Of a DNA stretch of 64,000 nt, positions 9,022-18,293 are shown piece after piece. Made by a program: the position numbers and the translations under genes. Source of the stretch: Aquitalea palustris. Lineage in GTDB: Bacteria; Pseudomonadota; Gammaproteobacteria; Burkholderiales; Chromobacteriaceae. The stretch's first letter is position 1. Each line of letters starts with the position of its first letter. The notes under the pieces are model-generated. The model saw nothing but the letters and a program-made list of their open reading frames with translations. It made no database searches and was not told where the DNA came from. The stretch spans positions 1 to 64,000 of the forward strand of contig NZ_RFAR01000004.1 in NCBI RefSeq assembly GCF_003693445.1, in the 5' to 3' direction.

Positions 9022-9645
9022 ATGTCGATTTTTAAAAACGCCACTTTTTATACCACCGTCAACCATTTGAAGGACTTGCCGCCCACCCGCGCCGAGGTTG
9101 CCTTCGTGGGACGGTCCAATGCCGGCAAGTCCAGCGCCATCAATACGCTGGCTAACCGTACCCGGCTGGCGTATGTCTCCAAGACACCGGGCCGTACCCA
9201 GCATATCAACTTCTTTGACCTGGGCCATGAACGTTTCATGGTGGATTTGCCCGGTTATGGCTATGCCGAAGTACCGGAAGCCGTACGGGCACACTGGGTG
9301 CAGCTGCTGGGTCGCTATCTGCAAACGCGAGACAGTCTGATTGGCCTGATTCTGATCATGGATTCGCGCAGGCCACTACTGGAGCTGGATCGGCAGATGC
9401 TGAACTTCTTCCGTGACACCGGCCGGCCTGTGCATATTCTGTTGTCCAAATCCGACAAATTGTCGCGTAGCGACCAGCAGCAGACCCTGAACATGGTGCG
9501 GCGCGAGCTGGCCGACTACCCAGGCGTCAGCGTGCAGCTGTTCTCCAGCCTGAAGAAAACCGGCACCGAACAGGTGGAGCAGGTGGTGATTGGCTGGTTT
9601 GATGCTGTACAAAAAGAACAGGAAGAGCCCCCGGCTGGCGAATGA
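9022..9645 (+). CDS. engB: Ribosome biogenesis GTPase EngB (YihA/YsxC)
   Basis: A 207-residue TRAFAC-class GTPase with G1 GRSNAGKSS (about 31-39), G2 TPGRTQ, G3 DLPGYG and G4 LSKSDK motifs, all intact. EngB is an essential factor in late assembly of the 50S ribosomal subunit. It is divergent from cytochrome c4, with 90 bases between, an arrangement also known in pseudomonads. Its 3' UTR carries a strongly structured stretch and an intrinsic terminator, treated separately. Confidence 0.95.
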   Translation: MSIFKNATFYTTVNHLKDLPPTRAEVAFVGRSNAGKSSAINTLANRTRLAYVSKTPGRTQHINFFDLGHERFMVDLPGYGYAEVPEAVRAHWVQLLGRYLQTRDSLIGLILIMDSRRPLLELDRQMLNFFRDTGRPVHILLSKSDKLSRSDQQQTLNMVRRELADYPGVSVQLFSSLKKTGTEQVEQVVIGWFDAVQKEQEEPPAGE

Positions 9646-9657
9646 TGGAACTTTGTC

Positions 9658-9774
9658 GGGGAGGCTGACACTAACCGTGCAGGTGCTCCGGCACCTCCCG
9701 CTTGCCTCCCTGAGCGGGAGCCTTACGCTGACAATTAAGGCCTTTACCCCGGCGCCATGTGCGCCGGGTTTTTT
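9658..9774 (+). ncRNA. Candidate 3'UTR-derived small RNA after engB
   Basis: Between the engB stop and its terminator is a compact series of hairpins: GGTGC/GCACC at 9682-9694, an 8-bp stem CTCCCGCT (9695-9702) / AGCGGGAG (9713-9720) with loop TGCCTCCCTG, then the terminator stem ending in six T. The loop exposes CCTCC, complementary to Shine-Dalgarno sequences, and GGGGAGGC at 9659-9666 can pair with GCCTCCC of the loop as an alternative fold. Spot 42 of enterobacteria and ErsA of Pseudomonas lie next to engB in the polA-engB interval. No clear promoter is visible, so processing from the engB mRNA is more likely. Function is inference. Confidence 0.4.
9748..9774 (+). terminator. Intrinsic terminator of engB
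   Basis: A perfect 8-bp stem CCCGGCGC / GCGCCGGG with a 5-base loop followed directly by TTTTTT. This is a textbook rho-independent terminator on the plus strand. Confidence 0.92.
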
Positions 9775-9807
9775 ATGGCCGGCATCCGGCGCTGGTCGCC
9801 AGGCATG

Positions 9808-9837
9808 AAAAAAGCGAAGGGAGTTCCCTTCGCTTTT
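9808..9837 (-). terminator. Intrinsic terminator of rlpA, probably bidirectional
   Basis: A 13-bp inverted repeat (AAAAGCGAAGGGA / TCCCTTCGCTTTT) with A and T runs on its two sides. It lies 44 bases past the rlpA stop and works for minus-strand transcripts; plus-strand transcripts reading past engB would also be stopped. Confidence 0.9.
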
Positions 9838-9880
9838 GTTTGGTCAATTGCAGCGGCGATGCCAGGCCGCCACCATTCCC

Positions 9881-10744
9881 TCAGTTCTTCATCACCACGT
9901 TTTCCACCTTCAGGCTTTCCGCTGCGCTGCGCACGGCGGCATCCGAAGGGAAGGGTCCTAGGCGCACCTTGTAATTGCCTTGCTGGTTGATGATGCCCAG
10001 CTTGGAATCGTAACGGTCATCCATTTCATCCAGCATCTTCTTCAGCAGGGCTTCGGCATTGGCCAGCTTGTTGAAGGAGCCCAGTTGCAGGTACTTGGGA
10101 TTGTCCTCTGCCTTGATGTCGGGGCTGTTGCTGGCGACGGCTTCACCGCCGGCCATCGGCCACACACGCTCGATGCTGACCTTGGCACTGCCTTGCTTGA
10201 CGAAGCCCAGCTTGTAGGCGGCAGCATAGGACAGATCCATCGCACGATTCTTGTGGAAGGGGCCACGGTCGTTGATGCGTACGATGACCGACTTGCCATT
10301 GGCCATATTGGTCACCCGGGCATAGCTCGGGATCGGCAGGGTCGGATGGGCGGCCGTCATGGCAAACATGTCGTAGCGCTCACCCGAGGTGGTTTTCCTG
10401 CCATGAAACTGCTTGCCATACCAGGAGGCCCGGCCACTGGCCTGAAAGGGTTTCTCGCTGGTGTCGGGACGGAAGCTCATTCCCATCGCCGAGTAAGGCT
10501 GGTTGGCTGACTTGATCAGCGGTTCCGCTTGGGGTACGGCATCCGGTACCAGATTCAGATTGACCGGAATGTGGTCGGCAGGGCCATCCTTCTGAAAATA
10601 GGCACCGCCATTGTTGGCTACGGTGGGCTTCTTGGTCGGCTTGGCCGACGCTTGGCTGGTGGCGCTCGCCGTCTTCACGGTGGAGCAGGCCACGAGTACG
10701 AGACTGACAAAAACAAGCCACAGCCATCGGAGTACTGATTGCAT
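9881..10744 (-). CDS. rlpA: Septal ring lytic transglycosylase RlpA-family lipoprotein
   Basis: A 287-residue lipoprotein. The lipobox LVLVAC places the acylated Cys at residue 20. A double-psi beta-barrel domain (about 100-190) starts ASWYGKQFHGRKTTSGE and contains the catalytic-type VRINDRGPF and AMDLSYAAAYKLG segments. A C-terminal SPOR domain (about 210-287, YLQLGSFNKLANAEAL) binds denuded glycan strands at the division septum. RlpA cleaves naked glycan and helps daughter cell separation. It stands as a single gene with its own terminator; the 209 bases upstream contain no other recognised gene. Confidence 0.9.
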   Translation of the reverse strand: MQSVLRWLWLVFVSLVLVACSTVKTASATSQASAKPTKKPTVANNGGAYFQKDGPADHIPVNLNLVPDAVPQAEPLIKSANQPYSAMGMSFRPDTSEKPFQASGRASWYGKQFHGRKTTSGERYDMFAMTAAHPTLPIPSYARVTNMANGKSVIVRINDRGPFHKNRAMDLSYAAAYKLGFVKQGSAKVSIERVWPMAGGEAVASNSPDIKAEDNPKYLQLGSFNKLANAEALLKKMLDEMDDRYDSKLGIINQQGNYKVRLGPFPSDAAVRSAAESLKVENVVMKN

Positions 10745-10953
10745 AGACCTCCCTTATGCTGTTGGGCACATCAAAAAACACTGGCGACTTGCGCTCGGCT
10801 AGCGAGTGCAGTCCCTGCCTGGAAGAGCAAAACTGCCTGGCCTGTGTTGTCACGTCACTGCCACGATGGCGGCAGGGTGCAGGCTTGCAGTCTGGTTCAC
10901 TTCAGCAACAATGTTTCTTGCTGGCCCGTTAGTGTTGGCCGGTCTGTGAACTG

Positions 10954-11418
10954 TCAGCTTCCTCCTTCAAATCCGATCTGCCGCCACGCTTCGAACACCG
11001 TGATTGCAACGGCATTGGAAAGGTTCAGGCTTCTCGATTCGGGGCGCATGGGCAAACGAATCCTCTGTGATGAAGGAAAATCCTCCAGCACTTCAGGCGG
11101 CAAGCCGCGGGATTCGGGACCGAACAGCAGTACGTCCCCAGATTGGAAAGAGATCTGGTCATGGCGCGTGGCGCCTTTGGTGGTTGCAGCGAAAATTCGC
11201 CGTCCTTGCAGGGCCTGCTGACAGGCAGCCCAGTTTTCATGGACAACGACACGGGCATATTCGTGGTAGTCGAGGCCCGCTCGTCGCAACTTGGCATCCT
11301 CCATGGGAAAACCCATGGGTTTGACCAGATGCAGTTCACAGCCGGTGTTGGCACATAAACGAATCACATTGCCCGTATTGGGCGGGATTTCCGGCTGAAA
11401 AAGAACAACGGTGAACAT
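10954..11418 (-). CDS. trmL: tRNA (cytidine(34)-2'-O)-methyltransferase TrmL
   Basis: A 154-residue SPOUT methyltransferase with the deep trefoil knot motifs: [14 protein letters not shown] near the N-terminus, [11 protein letters not shown] in the middle and [20 protein letters not shown] near the C-terminus. TrmL methylates the wobble base 34 of tRNA-Leu isoacceptors. The ATG at 11418 ([10 protein letters not shown]) matches the family start; the longer upstream frame runs into comF and is not needed. It follows comF on the same strand after 40 bases. Confidence 0.93.
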   Translation of the reverse strand: MFTVVLFQPEIPPNTGNVIRLCANTGCELHLVKPMGFPMEDAKLRRAGLDYHEYARVVVHENWAACQQALQGRRIFAATTKGATRHDQISFQSGDVLLFGPESRGLPPEVLEDFPSSQRIRLPMRPESRSLNLSNAVAITVFEAWRQIGFEGGS

Positions 11419-11458
11419 CGTTGGCTGGCTGGATTGTTCCAAAGAATCAAAATCTTGG

Positions 11459-12169
11459 TCAAGTTTTTGGGAAGAATGCCCTGCAGAGCACCCACGCATC
11501 GACCCGTTTTGCCCCCTGTTTTTTGAGCTTTTCGGCCAGGGCGGACAGGGTCATTCCACTGGTTGCCACATCGTCCACAATCGCGACGGAAAGCCCGTCA
11601 ATACGTTGTTTTACGCCAAATGCATCGCGAACATTTTGGCGTCTTTCGGCACGTCCGAGAGAGGCTTGCGGCACAGTGTTGCGTTTTCGCCAACACAGTG
11701 TGGAGGAAAAACGGCTTTCCATTGTAACAGCGATTGCCTGGGCCAGTGGAATGCTCTGATTAAAGCCCCGTTCTGCAAGTCGTTCATTTGACAAGGGAAC
11801 AGCTAGTACCAGGTCACTGCGAATGGCGGTTTTCCTGGCAAATTCGGCCATCAGTCGAGCCAGGGTGCCGGTCAGTTCCAGGCGCTTTCCATACTTCATG
11901 GCATAAATAATTGCATTCAGGGGGTAGCCAAACAGGTAGGGAGCGTGTAGTGCGTCGAAAGCGGGGGGTGAACGCAGGCAAAAGCCGCAGATATCCCGCG
12001 TGGCTGCTGGTTCTGCACAAATGGGGCAGTGTTGCTCGGCTAGCAAGGGCAGGCTGGTTTTGCAGTCACGGCACAGTCCGAATTCACTGTTTCGTGTATT
12101 ACACAACAAACAGGATTGATTAAATATTGTGCAATTGTCAATTAATTGCCCGGTTATATTTGACAGCAT
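11459..12169 (-). CDS. comF: ComF-family phosphoribosyltransferase-like protein
   Basis: A 236-residue protein of the ComF/GntX family. The N-terminus has a four-Cys zinc-ribbon-like region ([20 protein letters not shown]), followed by a type I phosphoribosyltransferase fold with the PRPP-binding loop [13 protein letters not shown] (about 190-202). In competent bacteria ComF is needed for transformation; in others the family member GntX has a less clear role. The start at 12169 follows GAGGGGGCATT, a strong ribosome binding site. It is divergent from bioB and probably cotranscribed with trmL. Confidence 0.85.
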   Translation of the reverse strand: MLSNITGQLIDNCTIFNQSCLLCNTRNSEFGLCRDCKTSLPLLAEQHCPICAEPAATRDICGFCLRSPPAFDALHAPYLFGYPLNAIIYAMKYGKRLELTGTLARLMAEFARKTAIRSDLVLAVPLSNERLAERGFNQSIPLAQAIAVTMESRFSSTLCWRKRNTVPQASLGRAERRQNVRDAFGVKQRIDGLSVAIVDDVATSGMTLSALAEKLKKQGAKRVDAWVLCRAFFPKT

Positions 12170-12297
12170 AATGCCCCCTCTGCAAGACTGCGACCAGACA
12201 CTCTTACGCACGCGGTTTTTTTCTTAAATTACCCATTTGTCCAGTTGCTATTAGTCATTAAATGCAATTGGTATTTTTCAGTGACGAAAGCTCATTC

Positions 12298-13281
12298 ATG
12301 ACCACTCAAGCCATCCAGTTTTCCCGCCCGGCGACGCCGCATCCACAGAGCAATACCTGGTCGGTGGCAGAGATCGAGGCCTTGCTCAGCCTGCCGTTTA
12401 TGGAGGTGGTTTTCCGCGCTGCCGAGATTCATCGCCAGTTTTTTGATCCGACCAAGGTGCAGTTGTCGACGCTGGTTTCGATCAAGACTGGTGGCTGCCC
12501 GGAAGACTGCGGTTATTGTCCGCAATCGGTGCATCACGATACGCCAGTGGAAAACCAGCCGATGATGACAGTGGATGAGGTGATCGCCGTGGCGCGTACC
12601 GCCAAGGCCAATGGTGCTGGCCGCTTCTGCATGGGTGCCGCCTGGCGCGGCCCCAAGGATGCCGATCTGGAGCAGACCTTGCGCATGGTAAACGAAGTGA
12701 AAGCGCTGGGGATGGAGACCTGTGCCACCTTTGGTCTGTTAAAGGACGGGCAGGCGGAAAAACTGAAACAGGCCGGTCTGGATTATTACAACCATAATCT
12801 GGACACCGCGCCGGACAAATATGGCGACATCATTCATACCCGCGAGTACGAGGACCGCCTGGACACGCTGGGCAAGGTGCGTGGGGCCGGGCTGTCGGTG
12901 TGCTGTGGCGGCATTGTCGGCATGAATGAAACGCGGCAAGACCGTGCCGGCCTGATTGCCCAGTTGGCCAATATGGAACCGCAACCGGAGTCGGTGCCGA
13001 TCAATAATCTGGTGAAGGTCGGCGGCACGCCGCTGGAAGGGGCCGAACCGCTGGACTGGACCGAATTTGTCCGTACCATCGCGGTAGCGCGCATCACCAT
13101 GCCCAGAAGTTATGTGCGGCTTTCGGCCGGTCGACGCGAGATGCCGGAAGCGATGCAGGCGCTGTGTTTCCTGGCGGGTGCCAACTCGATTTTCTACGGC
13201 GACAAGCTGCTGACCACCGGTAATCCGGAGGTGGATGCGGACCGTGTTCTGATGGAAAAACTGGACCTGTCCCCGCTGTAA
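12298..13281 (+). CDS. bioB: Biotin synthase
   Basis: A 327-residue radical SAM enzyme that inserts sulfur into dethiobiotin. The [4Fe-4S] SAM cluster Cys residues sit at 67, 71 and 74 (CPEDCGYC); the [2Fe-2S] ligands are expected at the Cys in GRFCMGA, METCATF and SVCCGG, with Arg in YVRLSAGR. The length matches the family once the ATG at 12298 is used; an ATG 12 codons upstream is possible but adds non-homologous residues. It opens a biotin gene run continuing with bioF and, after an intervening c-di-GMP gene, bioH and bioC. No convincing BirA operator was found in the comF-bioB gap. Confidence 0.95.
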   Translation: MTTQAIQFSRPATPHPQSNTWSVAEIEALLSLPFMEVVFRAAEIHRQFFDPTKVQLSTLVSIKTGGCPEDCGYCPQSVHHDTPVENQPMMTVDEVIAVARTAKANGAGRFCMGAAWRGPKDADLEQTLRMVNEVKALGMETCATFGLLKDGQAEKLKQAGLDYYNHNLDTAPDKYGDIIHTREYEDRLDTLGKVRGAGLSVCCGGIVGMNETRQDRAGLIAQLANMEPQPESVPINNLVKVGGTPLEGAEPLDWTEFVRTIAVARITMPRSYVRLSAGRREMPEAMQALCFLAGANSIFYGDKLLTTGNPEVDADRVLMEKLDLSPL

Positions 13282-13389
13282 ATCCTTGGCCATTTCTGCT
13301 CTTGTGCGGCCGGATTTTTGAAATGTATATATAAGGAATACTTTTCGTGAAATCCGCCCGGCAAGGGCAATCATTTTCTGGAAAACCGC

Positions 13390-14544
13390 ATGCGCTCCCA
13401 GGACCTTTCCGCAGCACTGCTGGAATTGCAGCAGCAGCACCGTTTTCGCCAGCGTCATATCGTGGAAACGCCACAATCCTGCGAGATGATCATAGACGGC
13501 AAAAGCTATATTGCCTTTGCCAGCAATGACTACCTGGGACTGGCCAATCACCCGCAGCTGATCGAAGCCGGTCGCGAAGCCATGCTGCGCTGGGGGGTCG
13601 GGGGAGGCGCCTCGCACCTGGTCGCCGGGCACTTTGCCATTCACGAAGAAGCCGAAGAGGCGCTGGCGGCATTTTGTGGCCGCGAGGCGGCCTTGTTGTT
13701 CAGCTCCGGCTATGCTGCCAACCAGGCAGTCATCACCAGTCTGGTGGGGCGTGGCGATGCCGTGTTTGCCGACAAGCTCAACCACGCTTCACTGAATGAT
13801 GCCTGCCTGTTGTCGCGGGCCACCTTCCGCCGCTTTCGCCATAACGACCTGCAACAGCTCGAGCAGCAGCTGGCGAGCACCCCGGCCCGTACCCGGCTGA
13901 TTGCCGTGGATGCGGTATACAGCATGGATGGCGATGAAGCGCCGCTAAAGAAGTTGCAGGATCTTGCCGATAAATACGATGCGTGGCTTTACATTGATGA
14001 TGCGCATGGATTCGGCGTGCTGGGCGATGGCCGCGGGTCGGCAGTGGAACAGGGTTTGCACGGAGAGCGGCTGATCTATATGGCCACTCTTGGCAAGGCG
14101 GCTGGGGTGTCTGGTGCTTTTGTCGCAGCGAGCAGCCAGTTGATTGCCTGGCTGGTCAATACGGCCCGCAGTTATATTTTCACTACCGCCCAACCGCCGG
14201 CGCTGGCGGCTGCGGTGCTGGTCAGTTTGCGCCTGATGGCGGACGAACCTTGGCGCCGGCAACGCTTGCAGCAGAGCGTGAGCCGGCTGAGGGAAAGCTT
14301 GTCGGAGGTAAATATTCCGCTGATGGCATCCCGTACCCCGATCCAACCCATTATCATTGGTAGGAACGAGCAGGCATTGTTGCTGGCTGCACAGTTGAAG
14401 GAGCGTGGATTCTGGGTGCCTGCGATACGGCCGCCCACCGTGCCTGAGGGGACGGCACGTTTACGCCTGACATTGTCGGCAGCCCACACACCGGACCAGC
14501 TGGAGGGCTTGCTGGACTGTGTGGTGGAAGCAATGCAGCCATAG
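13390..14544 (+). CDS. bioF: 8-amino-7-oxononanoate synthase
   Basis: A 384-residue PLP-dependent alpha-oxoamine synthase that condenses pimeloyl-ACP and L-alanine. Visible motifs include SNDYLGLANHP near the N-terminus, GGGASHLVAGH, the DDAHGFGVLG PLP-contacting segment and the Schiff-base lysine in YMATLGKAAGVSGAF. It follows bioB after 108 bases and precedes the GGDEF-EAL gene by 64 bases. bioA and bioD are not in this window, so the pathway is completed elsewhere. Confidence 0.95.
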   Translation: MRSQDLSAALLELQQQHRFRQRHIVETPQSCEMIIDGKSYIAFASNDYLGLANHPQLIEAGREAMLRWGVGGGASHLVAGHFAIHEEAEEALAAFCGREAALLFSSGYAANQAVITSLVGRGDAVFADKLNHASLNDACLLSRATFRRFRHNDLQQLEQQLASTPARTRLIAVDAVYSMDGDEAPLKKLQDLADKYDAWLYIDDAHGFGVLGDGRGSAVEQGLHGERLIYMATLGKAAGVSGAFVAASSQLIAWLVNTARSYIFTTAQPPALAAAVLVSLRLMADEPWRRQRLQQSVSRLRESLSEVNIPLMASRTPIQPIIIGRNEQALLLAAQLKERGFWVPAIRPPTVPEGTARLRLTLSAAHTPDQLEGLLDCVVEAMQP

Positions 14545-14608
14545 GGGATGGCTGCGTCTGTTCGTAGCATGACCGGAATTTCCGGCTAACTCATACTACG
14601 ATAATGAC

Positions 14609-17452
14609 ATGAAGAGTACGGCTGATTATCTGTCCTCCCAGCAAGAGGCTGCTGAAACTGCCTTGTCCCTGCTGCGGCACCGGGGCGAACCGGCTGCGGC
14701 AGCCGTCTGGGCGCTGGTGGGGACGACATGGCAGCGTCTGGCCACGCTGGGCATGGCAGACACCTTGACACCGGCTGCGGCATTGTCTGCGGGACGACTC
14801 CCCGGGCCGGATGGCGGAGCCATGCCCTTGTCGGTGCAGGGCGAGCTGATCGGCTGGCTGGTCTGGCGCGGCAAGATGCCAGCGAATACCGCGGCGATTG
14901 CTTCGTTGCTGACCGGGCATCTGTTGAGTGCGCGGCAGCATTCCGAGCAGTCACAGGCACGGGTGATGAATGAAACCCTGCTGGAAATCAGCCAGCTGCC
15001 CAGCGAGTGCAGCACGCTGGATGACATGCTACCCAAGCTGCACCGCTTGCTGATGCGGCTGATGGATGCCCGTAATTTCTACATTGCCCTGTACGACGAA
15101 CAGTCCAGTAGCCTGCATTACCCCTTTTACGCCGACCAGCTGGACCCCGCCCCGCCTTCCCCCGAGCAACAGTTTTCCGCCAGCCAGAGCGAACGCTCGC
15201 TGACCGCCTGGCTGATGCGTATCGGCAAGCCCTTGGTGCTCACTCGTGAGCGGCTGCTGGAAATCTGCGCTCAGGAACAACTGTTGCTGGAGGGGCCGGT
15301 GCCGGAGTTGTGGATGGGCGTGCCGCTGAGCAATGCCAATCACACGGTTATCGGCGCGGCGGTCATGCAGTTTTATCCCGAGCAGTCGCCCTGCACCTCG
15401 GCCGAGCAGACACTGTTTCTGTTTGTCGCCCGCCATGTTGGCTATGCGCTGGACCGCATGTTGTACCGCAGCCAGCTGGAGCGTCAGGTCTGGCTGCGCA
15501 CCTGCGAGCTGGAGGGGATGAATGCCCGGCTGCGTTCTGAAGTGTCCGAGCGTAAACGGGCCGAGCGTTTTCAGGATGTGCTGTTCCGTATTGCCGACCT
15601 ATCCAATACCAGCCTGTCGCTGGAGGCTTTTCTGGCCGGTGTGCACCGGCTGCTGATGGAGCTGGTGGCCGCGCGCAATTGCCAGGTGGCGCTGTACAGC
15701 ATGGATAGCGACCTGCTCAGTTTTCCCTATTGCTCCGACGAGCAACAGCCGGCGGCCAAGCCCCGCCGGCCAGGCAAGGGTCATGTCGAGCAGGTATTGC
15801 ACAGTGGCCGGGCGTTATTGCTGGATCGCCTCAATCCGCAACTGTCATCTGCCGATGGAGCCGGACCGCCGCTGCATAGCTGGCTGGGGGTGCCGCTGTA
15901 TTGCGGACACGAGCTGCTGGGTGTGCTGTCGGTGCACAGTTATCAGGAAGAGGTGATCTACAACTATCGCGATCAGGAAGTGCTGGAGTTCGTCGCCAAC
16001 AATATCGGTACGGCACTGGCGCGGGTGCGTGCCATGCAGGAACTGCAAGACGCCTATGCCGAACTGGAAGAGCGGGTACGCGAACGTACCAGTGAGCTGG
16101 ATGCGGTCAATGCCCAGCTGGAGTTCGACAGCCTGCATGATCCGCTTACCAAGTTGCCCAACCGCAATTACTTTGCCAAAACCTTGCGCCGCGCCTGGGA
16201 AGGCTATGTGGCGGGTAACGGTGCCCGCTTCAGCGTGATCTTTATCGATCTGGACCGCTTCAAGCTGGTGAATGACACGCTGGGCCATCTGGCTGGCGAT
16301 CACCTGTTGTTCGAAGCCGGTGCGCGCATTCGCTCCTGCCTGCGCCATTATGATTTCCTGGCGCGGCTGGGGGGCGACGAGTTTGCGGTGCTGCTGTTTG
16401 GTACCGAAACGCTGGAAGGCTGCGAGATGATTGCGCGGCGTATTGTCAGCGAATTCGAGCGGCCGGTGATTCTGGCCGGGCGCGAAGTGTTCTCCACCGC
16501 CAGTGTCGGCGTGGTGCTGGCTGACCGTGAGCATTATCACAAGGCAGAAGAGCTGCTGCGTGATGCCGACCATGCCATGTACTGCACCAAGCAGCAGGGC
16601 CGGCAGGGGTATACCGTGTTCAACCACCAGCTGCGTATCAACCAGGCCGACCAGTTGGCGCTGGAAAGCGAATTGCGCCGTGCGCTGGAGGTAGACGACC
16701 AGTTGCTGCCTTATTTCCAGCCCTTTATCGATGCCCGCAGCGGCGAGCTGGTGGGTTTCGAATCGCTGGTGCGCTGGCAGCATCCGCTGCGCGGGCTGAT
16801 TTCGCCGGCGCTATTCCTGCCCATGGCCGAGGAAAGCGGGCTGATCACCCGCGTCGACCGCTATATGATCAATGCGGCCTGCCGCCAGCTGCGGCTGTGG
16901 CTGGACGAGGCGCGGGTGTCGCGTGACATCGCCCTGCATATCAATCTGTCCTCGGCCAATTTCCACGATCCGGAGCTGGTGCCGTGGATGCGCGACATCA
17001 TCGACAGCTACCAGCTGCCGGCCTCCATCCTGCATCTGGAAATCACCGAGAGCGCGCTGATCGATGTGCCGGATATTGCCGCCACCGTGATGCATGCCCT
17101 GCATGATCTGGGCGTCAAGCTGGCGCTGGACGACTTCGGCACCGGTTATTCCGCGCTGTCCTATCTGCACCGCTATCGCTTCGATGTGCTGAAGATAGAC
17201 CAGAGCTTTGTGTTCGATGTCGACCGCAAGGAAGAATCGTTTGCCATCGTGCGTGCCATTCTGGCGCTGGCGCAGGCACTGGGTCTGGATGTGGTGGCCG
17301 AAGGCGTGGAAACCGCAGCCCAGCTGGCGCGCTTGCAAGAGATGGGCTGTGGCAAATTGCAGGGTTATTACTTTGCCGCCCCGGCCCCGGCTGATGCCAT
17401 CGACTGGGAGCGGCTGGCGCGCTTTGTGCAGGAGTTTCGCCGTGCCGCCTGA
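14609..17452 (+). CDS. GAF-GAF-GGDEF-EAL cyclic di-GMP turnover protein
   Basis: A 947-residue cytoplasmic-looking protein with no evident membrane segment. Two GAF-type sensory regions (about 130-285 and 325-475) are each followed by a helical linker (for example RVRERTSELDAVNAQ). The GGDEF domain (about 505-670) has an intact LGGDEF at about 586-591. The EAL domain (about 690-940) reads ESLVRW at about 716 and keeps the metal and catalytic residues: NLSSANF, EITES, DDFGTGYS, KIDQSF and EGVET. Both domains could therefore be active, with GAF input setting the balance. It lies between bioF and bioH in the same direction, an unexpected place for a signalling gene. Confidence 0.9.
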   Translation: MKSTADYLSSQQEAAETALSLLRHRGEPAAAAVWALVGTTWQRLATLGMADTLTPAAALSAGRLPGPDGGAMPLSVQGELIGWLVWRGKMPANTAAIASLLTGHLLSARQHSEQSQARVMNETLLEISQLPSECSTLDDMLPKLHRLLMRLMDARNFYIALYDEQSSSLHYPFYADQLDPAPPSPEQQFSASQSERSLTAWLMRIGKPLVLTRERLLEICAQEQLLLEGPVPELWMGVPLSNANHTVIGAAVMQFYPEQSPCTSAEQTLFLFVARHVGYALDRMLYRSQLERQVWLRTCELEGMNARLRSEVSERKRAERFQDVLFRIADLSNTSLSLEAFLAGVHRLLMELVAARNCQVALYSMDSDLLSFPYCSDEQQPAAKPRRPGKGHVEQVLHSGRALLLDRLNPQLSSADGAGPPLHSWLGVPLYCGHELLGVLSVHSYQEEVIYNYRDQEVLEFVANNIGTALARVRAMQELQDAYAELEERVRERTSELDAVNAQLEFDSLHDPLTKLPNRNYFAKTLRRAWEGYVAGNGARFSVIFIDLDRFKLVNDTLGHLAGDHLLFEAGARIRSCLRHYDFLARLGGDEFAVLLFGTETLEGCEMIARRIVSEFERPVILAGREVFSTASVGVVLADREHYHKAEELLRDADHAMYCTKQQGRQGYTVFNHQLRINQADQLALESELRRALEVDDQLLPYFQPFIDARSGELVGFESLVRWQHPLRGLISPALFLPMAEESGLITRVDRYMINAACRQLRLWLDEARVSRDIALHINLSSANFHDPELVPWMRDIIDSYQLPASILHLEITESALIDVPDIAATVMHALHDLGVKLALDDFGTGYSALSYLHRYRFDVLKIDQSFVFDVDRKEESFAIVRAILALAQALGLDVVAEGVETAAQLARLQEMGCGKLQGYYFAAPAPADAIDWERLARFVQEFRRAA

Positions 17453-17528
17453 GCCGGCAGCCTGCGCGGCTGCTTTCTTTCGCTGCGCGCTCTTGCGAAA
17501 ACCACCTTTCTCCCCCATTTGATTGCCC

Positions 17529-18293
17529 ATGACTCTGTTTGTTGAAAGCCGCGGCCGTGGCCCGGACGTGGTAATGCTGCATGGCTGGGGCCTGCATGGC
17601 GGTGTATTCGACCGTGTGGCCGACGTGCTGGCCGCGCACTATTGCGTGCATCTGGTTGATCTGCCCGGCCATGGTGGCTCTGCCCCGCTGGCGCGTTTCG
17701 ATGCCGATGCCGTGGCCGACCAGCTGGACGCCCATTTTCCCTTCCCCGTACAACTGCTTGGCTGGTCGCTGGGCGGCCTGATTGCCCAGCACTGGGCGGC
17801 CCGCCATCCCGACAAGATCAAGAGTCTGGCGCTGGTGTCCACCAGCCCACGCTTCGTGCGCGACGATAGCTGGCCACATGCCCAGCAACGTGCGGCCATC
17901 GAGGCGGTGGGGGCCAGCCTGGAAGGGGCTTTCGAGCAAACGCTGGAGCGCTTCCTCGCCCTGCAGATGATGGGCGCGCCCGCCGCGCGCGACACCGTCA
18001 AGGCGGTGCGCGAACAGTTGTTTTCCCATGGCCGGCCACAAGGCTTGCTGCCGGCACTCGAATTATTGCTGGAGGCCGATGCGCGTGCGCTGGCCGGCCA
18101 GATTCATTGTCCGGTGGCGCTGTTTTTCGGGGTGCGCGATGCCATCACCCCGATCGGTGCCGGCCGCTGGCTGCAGTCCGCTCTGGCCGATGCCACCCTG
18201 CACGAATTCACCCAGGCTTCGCACGCGCCATTTTTGTCTCATCAGGACGAATTTGTCGCCAAGCTGGCCCAGCATCTGGAAGCCTCCGCATGA
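17529..18293 (+). CDS. bioH: Pimeloyl-ACP methyl ester carboxylesterase
   Basis: A 254-residue alpha/beta hydrolase. LHGWGLHGGVF forms the oxyanion region, GWSLGG carries the nucleophile Ser, and the catalytic Asp and His are expected in VRDAITP and the SHAPF segment near the C-terminus. BioH removes the methyl group that BioC adds, releasing pimeloyl-ACP from the fatty acid cycle. The stop overlaps the bioC start (ATGA), which supports the assignment over a generic esterase. A TTG six bases upstream is an alternative start. Confidence 0.92.
   Translation: MTLFVESRGRGPDVVMLHGWGLHGGVFDRVADVLAAHYCVHLVDLPGHGGSAPLARFDADAVADQLDAHFPFPVQLLGWSLGGLIAQHWAARHPDKIKSLALVSTSPRFVRDDSWPHAQQRAAIEAVGASLEGAFEQTLERFLALQMMGAPAARDTVKAVREQLFSHGRPQGLLPALELLLEADARALAGQIHCPVALFFGVRDAITPIGAGRWLQSALADATLHEFTQASHAPFLSHQDEFVAKLAQHLEASA

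Noticed and set aside
12170-12297. BirA operator before bioB
   Set aside because: No palindrome resembling the BirA site was found in the comF-bioB gap.
14609-17452. Degenerate EAL domain because the signature reads ESL
   Set aside because: The conserved pattern is ExLxR, which is present, and the remaining metal and catalytic residues are intact.
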